A DNA stretch of 60,347 nt from Roseburia_C sp900315735. Its GTDB lineage: Bacteria > Bacillota > Clostridia > Lachnospirales > Lachnospiraceae. Position 1 is the stretch's first letter. Every line of letters starts with the position of its first letter. Of the stretch, positions 33,978-43,103 are shown in pieces. The stretch lies in the NCBI GenBank assembly GCA_052118425.1, contig JBQKHF010000019.1; one strand, given 5' to 3'. The position numbers and the translations under genes are program-made. A model generated the notes under the pieces. It saw only the letters and a program-made list of their open reading frames with translations. It made no database searches and was not told the origin of the DNA.

Positions 33978-34844
33978 ATGCGAATTATTATGAAGAAGAA
34001 AATTTGTGTCATTATTCTCTTTTTCCTGCTGGTGGTCATAGACTGCAGCCTGCTGCAGCAGATTCAAAAGCGGGCAGCCTTTTTTATTGCCTTTGAGCAA
34101 CAGGAATTCTTTCAGAAGCTTCGGAATCAGGAAGTTTCTCCGGAAACGGTGTTAAAGTTCAGGGAATATACGTCTAAAGAAGGTGAATCTCCGGATGATA
34201 TGACATTTACGCAGTATCTTCTGGCATATTATGCTTCAGATACAACAGAAGAAAATGAGCTTAAAGATGTATACAAAAGATTAATGCATTTTCATAAAGA
34301 AGAAATCAAAAAGCAGGAATCCTATTTAGACAGTATCTGGTCTGACATTGTCTATTTTCCGATTCCGGATACCATCTGGGATGAAGAGAAAAAAGTGACT
34401 TTTGGAGATACCTGGATGCAGAGCCGTACTTATGGCGGAGACAGAGGGCATGAAGGCTGCGATATTATGGCAGACATCAATGAACGGGGAAATTATCCGG
34501 TAATCAGTGTCAGTGACGGAACCATAGAACAGATGGGCTGGCTGGAACTTGGCGGTTATCGTATCGGAATCCGAAGTCCCCATGGAGCATATTTCTACTA
34601 TGCGCACCTGTCGGATTATGCAGAAGGACTTTCCATCGGGGATGAAGTTCATGCCGGAGAGCTGATTGCATTTATGGGAGATACCGGCTATTCTAAGACA
34701 GAAGGAACCACCGGTAATTTTGATGTGCATCTTCATTTTGGAATTTATTTAAATGATGAAAATAAACAGGAGTTCAGCGTAAATTCCTATTCCATCCTGC
34801 AATATCTCTACCAGGAGAAGAAAATATTGCATTATCAATATTAA
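33978..34844 (+). CDS. M23-family peptidase, membrane anchored
   Basis: A 288-residue protein with an N-terminal membrane anchor (about 8-26) and a C-terminal LytM/M23 domain. The zinc ligands are visible: H158-x3-D162 in RGHEGCD and H251-x-H253 in VHLHFG, with H210 in YYAHL. It should therefore be an active endopeptidase rather than a degenerate SpoIIQ-type. The 130 residues between are helical. The start is uncertain: ATG 33978 or ATG 33990 (MKKKI), with neither having a good ribosome-binding site. It is divergent from the YlbJ-like gene with about 30 bases between the starts, so the two control regions must overlap. Confidence 0.85.
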   Translation: MRIIMKKKICVIILFFLLVVIDCSLLQQIQKRAAFFIAFEQQEFFQKLRNQEVSPETVLKFREYTSKEGESPDDMTFTQYLLAYYASDTTEENELKDVYKRLMHFHKEEIKKQESYLDSIWSDIVYFPIPDTIWDEEKKVTFGDTWMQSRTYGGDRGHEGCDIMADINERGNYPVISVSDGTIEQMGWLELGGYRIGIRSPHGAYFYYAHLSDYAEGLSIGDEVHAGELIAFMGDTGYSKTEGTTGNFDVHLHFGIYLNDENKQEFSVNSYSILQYLYQEKKILHYQY

Positions 34845-34862
34845 GATTTAAACTAGGATTTG

Positions 34863-34894
34863 AACTACGAGAAACATGCTTTGTGCTTTTCTCG
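34863..34894. repeat. Short dispersed repeat, second copy near 8667-8686
   Basis: The 20 bases at 34863-34882, read in reverse complement, match 8667-8686 with two differences (AAAGC-R-TGTTT-Y-TCGTAGTT). In this copy CGAGAAA at 34868-34874 can pair with TTTCTCG at 34888-34894. The other copy follows the pheST T-box terminator. It may be a small non-coding repeat family; two copies only are visible. Confidence 0.4.
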
Positions 34895-34942
34895 AGTTAT
34901 CGCGGTGCCCGCCAAATCAGAGTAGAAAAGGAACGTATCAGA

Positions 34943-35659
34943 ATGAAAGATTTGAGATTAGATAAATTTTTAACAGAAATGGGCAAGGGAAGCAGGAGTC
35001 AGGTGAAAACCTATATTTCCAAGGGACGTGTCACAGTAAATGGAGAAATTATCAAACGTCCGGAACATAAGATTTCACCGGAAAAGGATATTGTCAACCT
35101 CGACGGTAAAAAGGTTAATTATTCCCAATGGGAATATTATATGTTAAATAAACCTGCCGGCTGTGTCAGTGCCACGGAAGATAAGCATTTTCCAACCGTA
35201 GTTTCTTTCATAGAAGATGCTGCAAGAAAAGATTTGTTCCCGGTAGGCAGACTGGATAAGGATACGGAAGGACTGCTTCTTATTACCAATGACGGTGCGT
35301 TGGCTCATGAGCTTTTATCTCCGAAGAAACATGTGGCAAAAACTTATTATGCCAGAATAGAAGGAAAAGTGACTGCTGAAGATGTTGTGGCTTTTCGGGA
35401 AGGACTCGATATCGGAGAGAAAAAGATAACAAAACCTGCAGAACTTGTGATTTTAAAAAGTGATGCAGAATCAGAAATAGAAGTTACCATTACCGAAGGA
35501 AAATATCATCAGATTAAACGGATGTTTGAAAAAACAGGAAAAAAGGTTATTTATTTAAAACGGCTTTCCATGGGAAGCTTAAAGCTGGACGAAACTCTGG
35601 CAACAGGAGCGTATCGTCCGTTGACAGAGTCAGAATTACAGGCATTAAAGGAAGGATAA
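34943..35659 (+). CDS. RsuA/RluB/RluE/RluF-family rRNA pseudouridine synthase
   Basis: A 238-residue protein with an N-terminal S4 RNA-binding domain (about 5-50: RLDKFLTEMGKGSRSQVKTYI, VTVNG) and the catalytic GRLDKDTEGLLLITNDG segment (about 103-119), whose Asp is the nucleophile. The EGKYHQIKRMF segment near the C-terminal third is also typical. It should isomerise one or more uridines in 16S or 23S rRNA; which one cannot be told. The start at 34943 has an AAAAGGAA site; an upstream in-frame start is unlikely. Confidence 0.88.
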   Translation: MKDLRLDKFLTEMGKGSRSQVKTYISKGRVTVNGEIIKRPEHKISPEKDIVNLDGKKVNYSQWEYYMLNKPAGCVSATEDKHFPTVVSFIEDAARKDLFPVGRLDKDTEGLLLITNDGALAHELLSPKKHVAKTYYARIEGKVTAEDVVAFREGLDIGEKKITKPAELVILKSDAESEIEVTITEGKYHQIKRMFEKTGKKVIYLKRLSMGSLKLDETLATGAYRPLTESELQALKEG

Positions 35660-35663
35660 GAGA

Positions 35664-37634
35664 ATGCAGAACGGTTTTTTACCAATTTCAAGAAAAGACA
35701 TGGAAGAAGCAGGGATAGAGCAGCTGGATTTCGTCTATGTATGCGGAGATGCATATGTAGACCATCCTTCCTTTGGACATGCTATTATCAGCAGAATATT
35801 GCAGGCACATGGTTATACCGTGGGTATCATTGCCCAGCCGGATTACCGGGATAAGGAAAGCGTAACCATATTGGGAGAGCCACGGCTTGGCTTTTTAGTT
35901 TCCGGTGGCAATATGGATTCCATGGTAAATCATTATTCCGTATCGAAAAAAAGACGTGCTCACGATGCCTTTACACCGGGTGGTGTTATGGGAAAACGCC
36001 CGGATTATGCGGTGGTAAGTTACTGCAATCTGATTCGGCAGACCTATAAGCATAATCCAATCATTATTGGTGGTATCGAAGCAAGTCTTAGAAGACTGGG
36101 GCATTATGATTACTGGTCCAATAAGGTAAAACGTTCCATTCTTTTGGACTCCGGTGCTGACCTGATCTCTTATGGAATGGGTGAACACAGTATTGTTGAG
36201 ATAGCAGATGCGTTAGCTTCCGGTCTTGCGGTAAAAGACATTACTTATATCGATGGAACAGTCTTTAAGACCAGAAATAAGGAAGATATTTATGATGCGT
36301 TGGAATTGCCGTCTTTTAATAAAATCAAAGAGGATAAGACGGCATATGCCAAGAGCTTTTACCTGCAATATCAGAATACAGATCCGTTCACGGCAAGAAG
36401 AATTTATGAAACCTATGATGAGAAAATGTTTGTCGTGCAGAATCCACCGGCAAAGCCATTGACCCAGATGGAAATGGATGATGTCTATGCATTACCATAT
36501 ATGAGAACCTATCATCCGATTTATGAAAAAGATGGCGGAGTACCGGCTATCGAAGAAGTGAAATTTTCCCTGGTCAGTAACCGCGGCTGCTTTGGAGGCT
36601 GCAGTTTCTGTGCTTTAACTTTTCATCAGGGCAGAATCATCCAGACCCGAAGCCATGAATCCATTCTTGCGGAAGCAAAGAAGATGACACAGGATAAAGA
36701 TTTTAAAGGATATATCCATGATGTAGGCGGCCCGACTGCTAATTTCCGGGCACCGGCATGTACGAAACAGCTCACAAAGGGTGTTTGTAAGAACCGGCAA
36801 TGTCTGTTCCCGACACCATGTAAAAATCTTGTGGCAGACCACAGTGATTATATCAGTCTGCTTCGGAAATTGCGGAATATCAAAGGCGTGAAAAAAGTAT
36901 TTGTCCGTTCCGGTATCCGCTTTGACTATCTTTTATGCGATACGAAAAATAATTTCTTGGAAGAACTTTGTAAATATCATGTCAGCGGACAGCTTAAGGT
37001 GGCTCCGGAGCATATTTCAGACCCGGTATTACAGAAAATGGGCAAACCTCCCGTTTCAGTTTATAATGAATTTGTCCGCCGGTATCATGATATGAATGAA
37101 AGATTAGGTTTAAAGCAGTATCTGGTGCCATATCTGATGTCGTCCCATCCGGGTTCGACTTTACAGGAGGCAGTAGATTTAGCAGAGTATTTAAGAGACT
37201 TAGGTTATATGCCTCAGCAGGTGCAGGATTTCTATCCGACCCCATCCACCATATCGACCTGTATGTACTATACAGGTTTAGATCCAAGAACCATGGAGCC
37301 GGTATATGTAGCAACCAATCCGCATGAGAAAGCCATGCAGCGTGCATTGATACAGTATCGGAATCCGGAAAATTATGATTTGGTGCATGAAGCGTTAGTT
37401 AAGACGAACCGGACAGATTTAATTGGCTTTGACTCCCATTGCCTCATCCGTCCAAGAAAGCTTGCCAAAGAAGAAGCATTTTCAGATAAGAAAAAAACGA
37501 AGCGGACACCGAATCAAAATCAGACAAAGTATAAAGCTGGAAAGTCCAGAAATACAGAAAAATTTTCAGGAAAGACTTCCGGTCAGAATCCGAAGAAGAA
37601 GCATACGATTCGAACCGTCCATAAAAAGAAATAG
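35664..37634 (+). CDS. YgiQ family radical SAM protein
   Basis: A 656-residue protein. A cobalamin-binding-like N-terminal domain (about 1-200) precedes the radical-SAM core with CFGGCSFC (near 311) and a C-terminal region with the DUF3362 type extension (about 500-600). Substrate unknown; YgiQ proteins are annotated only by family. The C-terminal 50 residues are very basic (Lys/Arg/Asn/Gln), a possible RNA-binding tail. It starts 4 bases after the pseudouridine synthase and has an AAGGA site. Confidence 0.88.
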   Translation: MQNGFLPISRKDMEEAGIEQLDFVYVCGDAYVDHPSFGHAIISRILQAHGYTVGIIAQPDYRDKESVTILGEPRLGFLVSGGNMDSMVNHYSVSKKRRAHDAFTPGGVMGKRPDYAVVSYCNLIRQTYKHNPIIIGGIEASLRRLGHYDYWSNKVKRSILLDSGADLISYGMGEHSIVEIADALASGLAVKDITYIDGTVFKTRNKEDIYDALELPSFNKIKEDKTAYAKSFYLQYQNTDPFTARRIYETYDEKMFVVQNPPAKPLTQMEMDDVYALPYMRTYHPIYEKDGGVPAIEEVKFSLVSNRGCFGGCSFCALTFHQGRIIQTRSHESILAEAKKMTQDKDFKGYIHDVGGPTANFRAPACTKQLTKGVCKNRQCLFPTPCKNLVADHSDYISLLRKLRNIKGVKKVFVRSGIRFDYLLCDTKNNFLEELCKYHVSGQLKVAPEHISDPVLQKMGKPPVSVYNEFVRRYHDMNERLGLKQYLVPYLMSSHPGSTLQEAVDLAEYLRDLGYMPQQVQDFYPTPSTISTCMYYTGLDPRTMEPVYVATNPHEKAMQRALIQYRNPENYDLVHEALVKTNRTDLIGFDSHCLIRPRKLAKEEAFSDKKKTKRTPNQNQTKYKAGKSRNTEKFSGKTSGQNPKKKHTIRTVHKKK

Positions 37635-37646
37635 TAAGGATATGTT

Positions 37647-38615
37647 ATGAAAACATTTATCATCAAAGAAAATGAAGCAGGACAGCGATTTGATAAATAT
37701 TTAAAAAAGCTTTTAAAAGAAGCACCGTCAAGCTTTGTCTATAAAATGCTTCGAAAGAAGAATATTGTATTAAATGGGAAAAAGGCAGATGGCTCCGAAA
37801 AACTGAAAGCTCTGGATGAAGTAAAGCTGTTTTTAGCAGACGAAACATATGATAAGTTTGCGGGTTCAGAAGTAAGAGAGACTTTTCCAACAACAAAATT
37901 AGATATCGTTTATGAAGATGAAGATATTTTAATCATCAATAAACCTGCCGGAATGCTGTCACAGAAGGCGCAGCCTTCCGATGTTTCCGCCAATGAATAT
38001 ATTATTGGATATCTTCTTCAAAGCGGTGTTCTTAAGGAAACGGATTTGCGGACCTTTCGACCGTCCGTCTGCAACCGGCTTGACCGCAATACTTCAGGAC
38101 TTCTGACCGCCGGAAAGACGTTAAAGGGATTGCAGGATTTATCCGAGACGCTGAAAAAAAGAACCGTAAAGAAATATTACCTCTGTCTGGTGGCCGGATG
38201 CATTACATCACCACAGCATTTAAAGGGTTATCTTACAAAGGATGAAAGGCAGAATCGGGTATTTATTTCAAACGAGAAAACAGAAGATGCGCTCTATATT
38301 GAAACAGAATATGAGCCATTAGAAGTATATCAGGATGCCACATTGCTGCAGGTACATCTGATTACCGGACGCAGTCATCAGATTCGCGCCCATTTATCTT
38401 CTATTGGTCATCCGATTATTGGAGACAGTAAATACGGCAATGAGAAAATCAATCGTTTTTACCGGGAGCGTGCAGGTGTAAGACATCAGCTTTTACATGC
38501 TTACCGCATGGTATTTACAGATGGAAGATGCGTAGAAGCAGCTCCACCGGATGATTTTTACAGGGCAATTCATGATGCAAACCATGATGCAAATCAGAAT
38601 GCCACAAAGCAGTAA
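37647..38615 (+). CDS. RluA-family pseudouridine synthase
   Basis: A 322-residue protein with an N-terminal S4-like domain (about 10-60) and the RluA signature NRLDRNTSGLL (about 145-155), whose Asp is catalytic. LITGRSHQIRAHLSSIGHPIIGD, near 236-258, is also typical. It probably modifies 23S rRNA or tRNA; RluA, RluC and RluD cannot be distinguished. The protein ends with a short Asn/Asp/His-rich tail. It follows ygiQ by 12 bases. Confidence 0.9.
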   Translation: MKTFIIKENEAGQRFDKYLKKLLKEAPSSFVYKMLRKKNIVLNGKKADGSEKLKALDEVKLFLADETYDKFAGSEVRETFPTTKLDIVYEDEDILIINKPAGMLSQKAQPSDVSANEYIIGYLLQSGVLKETDLRTFRPSVCNRLDRNTSGLLTAGKTLKGLQDLSETLKKRTVKKYYLCLVAGCITSPQHLKGYLTKDERQNRVFISNEKTEDALYIETEYEPLEVYQDATLLQVHLITGRSHQIRAHLSSIGHPIIGDSKYGNEKINRFYRERAGVRHQLLHAYRMVFTDGRCVEAAPPDDFYRAIHDANHDANQNATKQ

Positions 38616-38663
38616 TTTATTTATGACGAAAGACAGCTGGTATTACAGGAAGGATGAAGTAAG

Positions 38664-39311
38664 ATGAAAGTATATCTTATGCGGCATGGAGAAACCGATT
38701 ACAATAAAAAAGGATTGATACAGGGAACCCTTGATATTCCATTAAATGAATTTGGACTGGAATTAGCCGAAAAGACGAAAGCTGGATTTGAAAAAGAAGG
38801 ACTGACTTTTGATTATTGTTATTGCAGTCCGTTAATTCGGGCCAAACAGACGGCAGAGATTATTCTGCGGGGAACGGATACCCCGGTTTCCTATGATGAA
38901 CGGATCCGTGAAATGAATTTCGGAGAGGGGGAAGGACAGAAGCTTGCTGACCTCAGCTGGAATCCGGAACTTAAGAATATTGATGCTTTATTTCATGCAC
39001 CAGAACAGTATCATGCCACGGCACAGGGTGAAAGCTATGAGGCATTACTTGCCCGGGTGGAAGATTTCTTAAATCAGGAAATTCTTCCGCTGGAAGGAAA
39101 GATGGAGCGTGTGCTTGTATGCTGTCATGGTGGAATTATTCGGGCTTTTCTTGCATACATAAAGAGACTTGAAATCAAAGATTTCTGGAACAGCCACCAG
39201 CCAAACTGCAGTGTAAACATATTAGAAGTAAAAAATCAGAAGATAAGGATTCTCGAAGAACATAAAATCTATTACACACTGCCGGATGAGAAGAAAGGAA
39301 GTATACTCTAA
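38664..39311 (+). CDS. Histidine phosphatase family protein
   Basis: A 215-residue member of the phosphoglycerate mutase-like superfamily. The catalytic RHG motif is MRHGETDYN (6-14), and the second histidine is in CCHGGIIRAFL near 153-163. It could be a broad-specificity phosphatase such as CobC or PhoE-type; the precise substrate is not evident. It overlaps the recU start by one base, so the two are translationally coupled. Confidence 0.88.
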   Translation: MKVYLMRHGETDYNKKGLIQGTLDIPLNEFGLELAEKTKAGFEKEGLTFDYCYCSPLIRAKQTAEIILRGTDTPVSYDERIREMNFGEGEGQKLADLSWNPELKNIDALFHAPEQYHATAQGESYEALLARVEDFLNQEILPLEGKMERVLVCCHGGIIRAFLAYIKRLEIKDFWNSHQPNCSVNILEVKNQKIRILEEHKIYYTLPDEKKGSIL

Positions 39312-39844
39312 TGCCAACTTGGAATTCCAGAGGATTAAGAGGTTCTACGTTAGAGGAATTTATCAACCGGACCAATGAAAAATATGCAGAGCATAAGTTA
39401 GCATTGATACAGAAAATTCCAACACCGATTACACCAATTAATATTGATAAAGAGACAAGGCATATTACACTTGCCTATTTTGACCAGAAAAGTACCGTAG
39501 ACTATATCGGGGCAGTGCAGGGCATTCCGGTCTGCTTTGATGCCAAGGAATGCCACACAGATACATTTCCCCTTGCCAATGTGCATGCACACCAGATTCA
39601 GTTTATGCAGGATTTTGAAAATCAGCAGGGCATTTCTTTTATCCTGATATTTTATACCCACCGGGATGAATTTTACTATATGCCATTCCAGCAGCTTTAT
39701 ACCTTCTGGGAACGCGCCCAGAATGGCGGGCGGAAAAGCTTCCGGTTAGAAGAGCTGAATCCGGAATTTTTCCTGCCGAAGAAATCAGGAATCCTGGTTC
39801 CTTATCTGGAAGGCTTGAAAAAAGATTTGGAGCTAAGGGATTGA
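39311..39844 (+). CDS. recU: Holliday junction resolvase RecU
   Basis: A 177-residue endonuclease resolving Holliday junctions and assisting RecA and chromosome segregation. It matches B. subtilis RecU in NRTNEKY, PTPI and STVDYIGAVQGIPVCFDAKEC (about 60-80), the acidic active-site region, followed by FPL and HQIQFM. Where B. subtilis has F-E-A-K, this protein has F-D-A-K, so one active-site acid is Asp not Glu. It is shorter at the N-terminus than the Bacillus protein. Its stop codon overlaps the his promoter. Confidence 0.9.
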   Translation: MPTWNSRGLRGSTLEEFINRTNEKYAEHKLALIQKIPTPITPINIDKETRHITLAYFDQKSTVDYIGAVQGIPVCFDAKECHTDTFPLANVHAHQIQFMQDFENQQGISFILIFYTHRDEFYYMPFQQLYTFWERAQNGGRKSFRLEELNPEFFLPKKSGILVPYLEGLKKDLELRD

Positions 39845-39869
39845 CAATCGTTTCCATGTAATATATACT
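39841..39869 (+). promoter_or_regulatory. Sigma-A promoter of the his operon
   Basis: TTGACA at 39841-39846, a 17-base spacer, then TATACT at 39864-39869. The -35 overlaps the recU stop codon. The leader before hisZ holds a tandem direct repeat CATGGTAG at 39886-39893 and 39894-39901. Confidence 0.75.
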
Positions 39870-39937
39870 AGGAAAAGCAATTCACCATGGTAGCATGGTA
39901 GCACGCTAAAGTGTTTTGAGAAAAACTGGAGGTTTAT

Positions 39938-41131
39938 ATGAAAAATCAATTGTTACATACACCAGAGGGTGTCCGGGATATTTATAATGAAGAGTGTGAA
40001 AAAAAATTAGAGCTGCAGGATCGGCTGCATAAGGCTTTAAAACGACACGGATACCACAGTATTCAGACACCGACCTTTGAATTTTTCGATATATTTGGAA
40101 AAGAAGTTGGAACCATTCCGTCCAGCGAATTATATAAATTTTTTGACCGGGAAGGAAATACCCTTGTATTAAGACCGGATATTACACCGTCTATTGCACG
40201 GTCAGCGGCAAAATATTTTATGGATGAGGATATGCCAATCCGTCTTTCCTATATGGGAAATACCTTTATCAACAACCATAGCTATCAGGGACGATTAAAG
40301 GAATCCACCCAGCTTGGTGCAGAGTTAATCGGCGATGATACCGTAGATGCTGATGCAGAAATGATTGCCATGGCAATTGATGCATTAAAGAGCAGTGGTT
40401 TAAGGGATTTTCAGATTAGTGTAGGACATGTGGAATTCTTCCGTGGCTTAATGGAAGCGGCAGGACTTTCCGAAGAACAGGAAGAAGTCATCCGGGAACT
40501 GATTGCCAATAAGAATTTCTTTGGTGTGGAAGAAGAAATTTCTGATTGTTCCATGAACCAGAATTTAAAAGAATTATTCGGAATGCTTGGAACGATTTAT
40601 GACAATGCAGCTTCTTTTGAAGAAGCAAAGACCTATGCCGCAGATTATCCAAAGGTTTATAAAGCCATCCGCAGATTAGAAGATTTGGATGCAGTGCTTA
40701 AAATATATGGCGTAGACAAATATGTGACCTATGAATTTGGTATGTTAAGCAGCTATCATTATTATACCGGAGTGATTTTTGCCGGATATACATATGGAAG
40801 CGGAGAGCCGATTGTAAAGGGTGGCCGTTATGACAAGCTTCTTACTTATTTTGGAAAAGACGCAGCCTCTATCGGATTTGCGATTGTAGTAGACCAGTTA
40901 ATGGCAGCAATTTCAAGACAGAAGATTGAGATTACCGTAAAACATGACAATCAGCTGATTGTATACAAACCGGAATATCGCAGGGAAGCAGTAAAGAAAG
41001 CAATTGAGCTGCGGGCAAAGGACTGCAACGTGGAACTGATTGCCTGGGCAATGGATAAATCAAAAGCAGATTATGAAGCATATGCAGCGCGCAATCAGAT
41101 TGCAGAACTGACATTTATGGATGGAGAATAA
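39938..41131 (+). CDS. hisZ: ATP phosphoribosyltransferase regulatory subunit
   Basis: A 397-residue HisRS-like protein lacking aminoacylation, needed as partner of short HisG. It has the class II core (TPEGVRDIY near 5-13, LRPDITPSIAR near 79-89) and KGGRYDKLLTYFG near 292-304. The C-terminal domain is HisZ-like, and a full anticodon-binding domain is absent or reduced. It is the first gene of the his unit, with a GGAGG site. Confidence 0.92.
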   Translation: MKNQLLHTPEGVRDIYNEECEKKLELQDRLHKALKRHGYHSIQTPTFEFFDIFGKEVGTIPSSELYKFFDREGNTLVLRPDITPSIARSAAKYFMDEDMPIRLSYMGNTFINNHSYQGRLKESTQLGAELIGDDTVDADAEMIAMAIDALKSSGLRDFQISVGHVEFFRGLMEAAGLSEEQEEVIRELIANKNFFGVEEEISDCSMNQNLKELFGMLGTIYDNAASFEEAKTYAADYPKVYKAIRRLEDLDAVLKIYGVDKYVTYEFGMLSSYHYYTGVIFAGYTYGSGEPIVKGGRYDKLLTYFGKDAASIGFAIVVDQLMAAISRQKIEITVKHDNQLIVYKPEYRREAVKKAIELRAKDCNVELIAWAMDKSKADYEAYAARNQIAELTFMDGE

Positions 41132-41133
41132 AA

Positions 41134-41787
41134 ATGGAAGATATGAGATATTTAACCTTTGCATTAGGAAAAGGAAGACTGGCAAATAAAACTTTAGAGA
41201 CTTTTGAAAAAATCGGCATTACCTGTGAAGAAATGAAAGACAAGAATACAAGAAAACTTATTTTTGTCAATGAAGAATTAAAGCTTCGTTTCTTCCTTGC
41301 CAAGGGACCGGACGTCCCGACTTATGTAGAATATGGTGCTGCAGATATTGGTATCGTAGGAAAAGATACGATTTTAGAGGAAGCAAGAAATATTTATGAA
41401 GTATTGGATTTAGGCTTCGGTAAATGCAGAATGTGTATCTGTGGACCAAAGGAATCCAAAGAATTGTTACAGCATCACGAACTGATTCGTGTTGCAACCA
41501 AATATCCGCGTATTGCAAAAGACTATTTCTATAATAAGAAACATCAGACCGTAGAGATTATCAAATTAAACGGTTCCATCGAACTTGCCCCGATTGTTGG
41601 ACTTTCTGAGGTAATATGTGATATTGTAGAGACAGGCTCAACCTTACGTGAAAACGGACTTGAAGTATTAGAAGAAGTTTGTCCGCTTTCTGCCCGGATG
41701 GTTGTAAATCAGGTTAGTATGAAAATGGAACATGAGCGAATTACGAAATTAATTACAGATTTGAAATCGGTATTAAAGGAGGCATAA
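41134..41787 (+). CDS. hisG: ATP phosphoribosyltransferase catalytic subunit (short form)
   Basis: First step of histidine synthesis, joining ATP and PRPP. Its 217 residues are the short HisG-S form that lacks the C-terminal ACT-like domain and depends on HisZ, which is encoded immediately upstream. Motifs seen: FALGKGRLANK near 8-18 and the PRPP-binding EVICDIVETGSTLRENGL near 157-174. It is 2 bases after hisZ and 2 bases before hisD. Confidence 0.95.
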   Translation: MEDMRYLTFALGKGRLANKTLETFEKIGITCEEMKDKNTRKLIFVNEELKLRFFLAKGPDVPTYVEYGAADIGIVGKDTILEEARNIYEVLDLGFGKCRMCICGPKESKELLQHHELIRVATKYPRIAKDYFYNKKHQTVEIIKLNGSIELAPIVGLSEVICDIVETGSTLRENGLEVLEEVCPLSARMVVNQVSMKMEHERITKLITDLKSVLKEA

Positions 41788-41789
41788 AC

Positions 41790-43088
41790 ATGCGTATTTT
41801 AGAGTTAACAGAAGAGACCAAGGGAAATATTTTAGAGAATCTTTTAAAGAGAAGCCCGAACAGCTATAGCAAATTTGAAGCCAGCGTACAGGAAATCATT
41901 GAAACTGTACGTGCCAACAGAGATGCTGCATTATTTGACTATACTGCAAGATTTGATGGTGCAACGATTAATAAAGATAATATTTTAGTAACAGAAGAAG
42001 AGATTAAGGAAGCTTATGATGCGGTAGATCCAAAGCTTCTTGAAGTCATCCGGAAATCTCTTGTAAATATCCGTACCTATCATGAAAAGCAGCGTCAGAA
42101 CAGCTGGTTTGACAGTCAGGATAAAGGTATTATCTTAGGTCAGAAGGTAACAGCATTAGCCCGTGTCGGTGTCTATGTACCGGGCGGAAAAGCCGTTTAT
42201 CCTTCTTCTGTACTGATGAATATTGTTCCAGCCAAGGTTGCCGGTGTAGATGAAATTATTATGACAACACCGCCGGGAAAAGATGGTAAGGTAAATCCTT
42301 CTACTCTGGTTGCAGCAAGAGAGGCCGGTGCAGACCGCATCTATAAAGTAGGCGGCGCACAGGCGATTGCAGCTCTTGCCTTTGGTACCGAAAGCATTCC
42401 AAAAGTAGATAAAATCGTAGGACCTGGAAATATCTATGTAGCTTTAGCAAAAAAAGCTGTATTTGGTTATGTCAGCATTGATTCCATCGCAGGACCAAGT
42501 GAGATTTTAGTATTAGCAGATGAGACAGCCAATCCAAGATATGTTGCAGCCGACCTTTTATCCCAGGCAGAGCATGATGAAATGGCTTCCGCAATTTTGA
42601 TTACCACAAGCCGCGAACTGGCAGAGCGTGTTTCTGAGGAAGCAGCGAAATTTACCGCACAGCTTTCCAGAAAAGAAATCATACAGAAATCCTTAGATAA
42701 CTATGGATATATCTTAATTGCAGATAATATGGATGAAGCTATTGCTGCAGTAAATGAAATTGCTTCCGAACATATGGAAATCGTAACAAAGAATCCGTTT
42801 GAAGTTATGACTAAGGTAAGAAATGCCGGAGCAATCTTCATCGGAGAATATAGCAGCGAACCGCTGGGTGATTATTTTGCAGGACCAAACCACGTTCTTC
42901 CAACCAATGGAACCGCAAAATTCTTCTCCGCATTATCCGTAGATGATTTCATTAAGAAATCCAGCATTATTTCCTATTCCAGAGAAGCATTAGAGGAAGT
43001 ATATAAAGATATTGCCCAGTTTGCAGAGTGCGAACAGTTGACGGCACACGCAAATTCCGTTAAAGTAAGATTTGAAGACGAAAACTAA
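41790..43088 (+). CDS. hisD: Histidinol dehydrogenase
   Basis: Last two steps of histidine synthesis, oxidising L-histidinol to L-histidine with NAD and zinc. Its 432 residues include YVPGGKAVYPSSVLMN near 128-143, GGAQAIAALAFGT near 190-202, GPGNIYVALAK, and the zinc/catalytic region LLSQAEHDE near 253-261 and SEHMEIV near 326. It has a strong AAAGGAGG site at the end of hisG. Confidence 0.97.
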   Translation: MRILELTEETKGNILENLLKRSPNSYSKFEASVQEIIETVRANRDAALFDYTARFDGATINKDNILVTEEEIKEAYDAVDPKLLEVIRKSLVNIRTYHEKQRQNSWFDSQDKGIILGQKVTALARVGVYVPGGKAVYPSSVLMNIVPAKVAGVDEIIMTTPPGKDGKVNPSTLVAAREAGADRIYKVGGAQAIAALAFGTESIPKVDKIVGPGNIYVALAKKAVFGYVSIDSIAGPSEILVLADETANPRYVAADLLSQAEHDEMASAILITTSRELAERVSEEAAKFTAQLSRKEIIQKSLDNYGYILIADNMDEAIAAVNEIASEHMEIVTKNPFEVMTKVRNAGAIFIGEYSSEPLGDYFAGPNHVLPTNGTAKFFSALSVDDFIKKSSIISYSREALEEVYKDIAQFAECEQLTAHANSVKVRFEDEN

Positions 43089-43103
43089 ACGGAGGTTTGT
43101 TTC

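Noticed and set aside
39886..39901. CRISPR-like repeat
   Set aside because: Two adjacent 8-base copies without spacers are not an array; kept only as a leader repeat.
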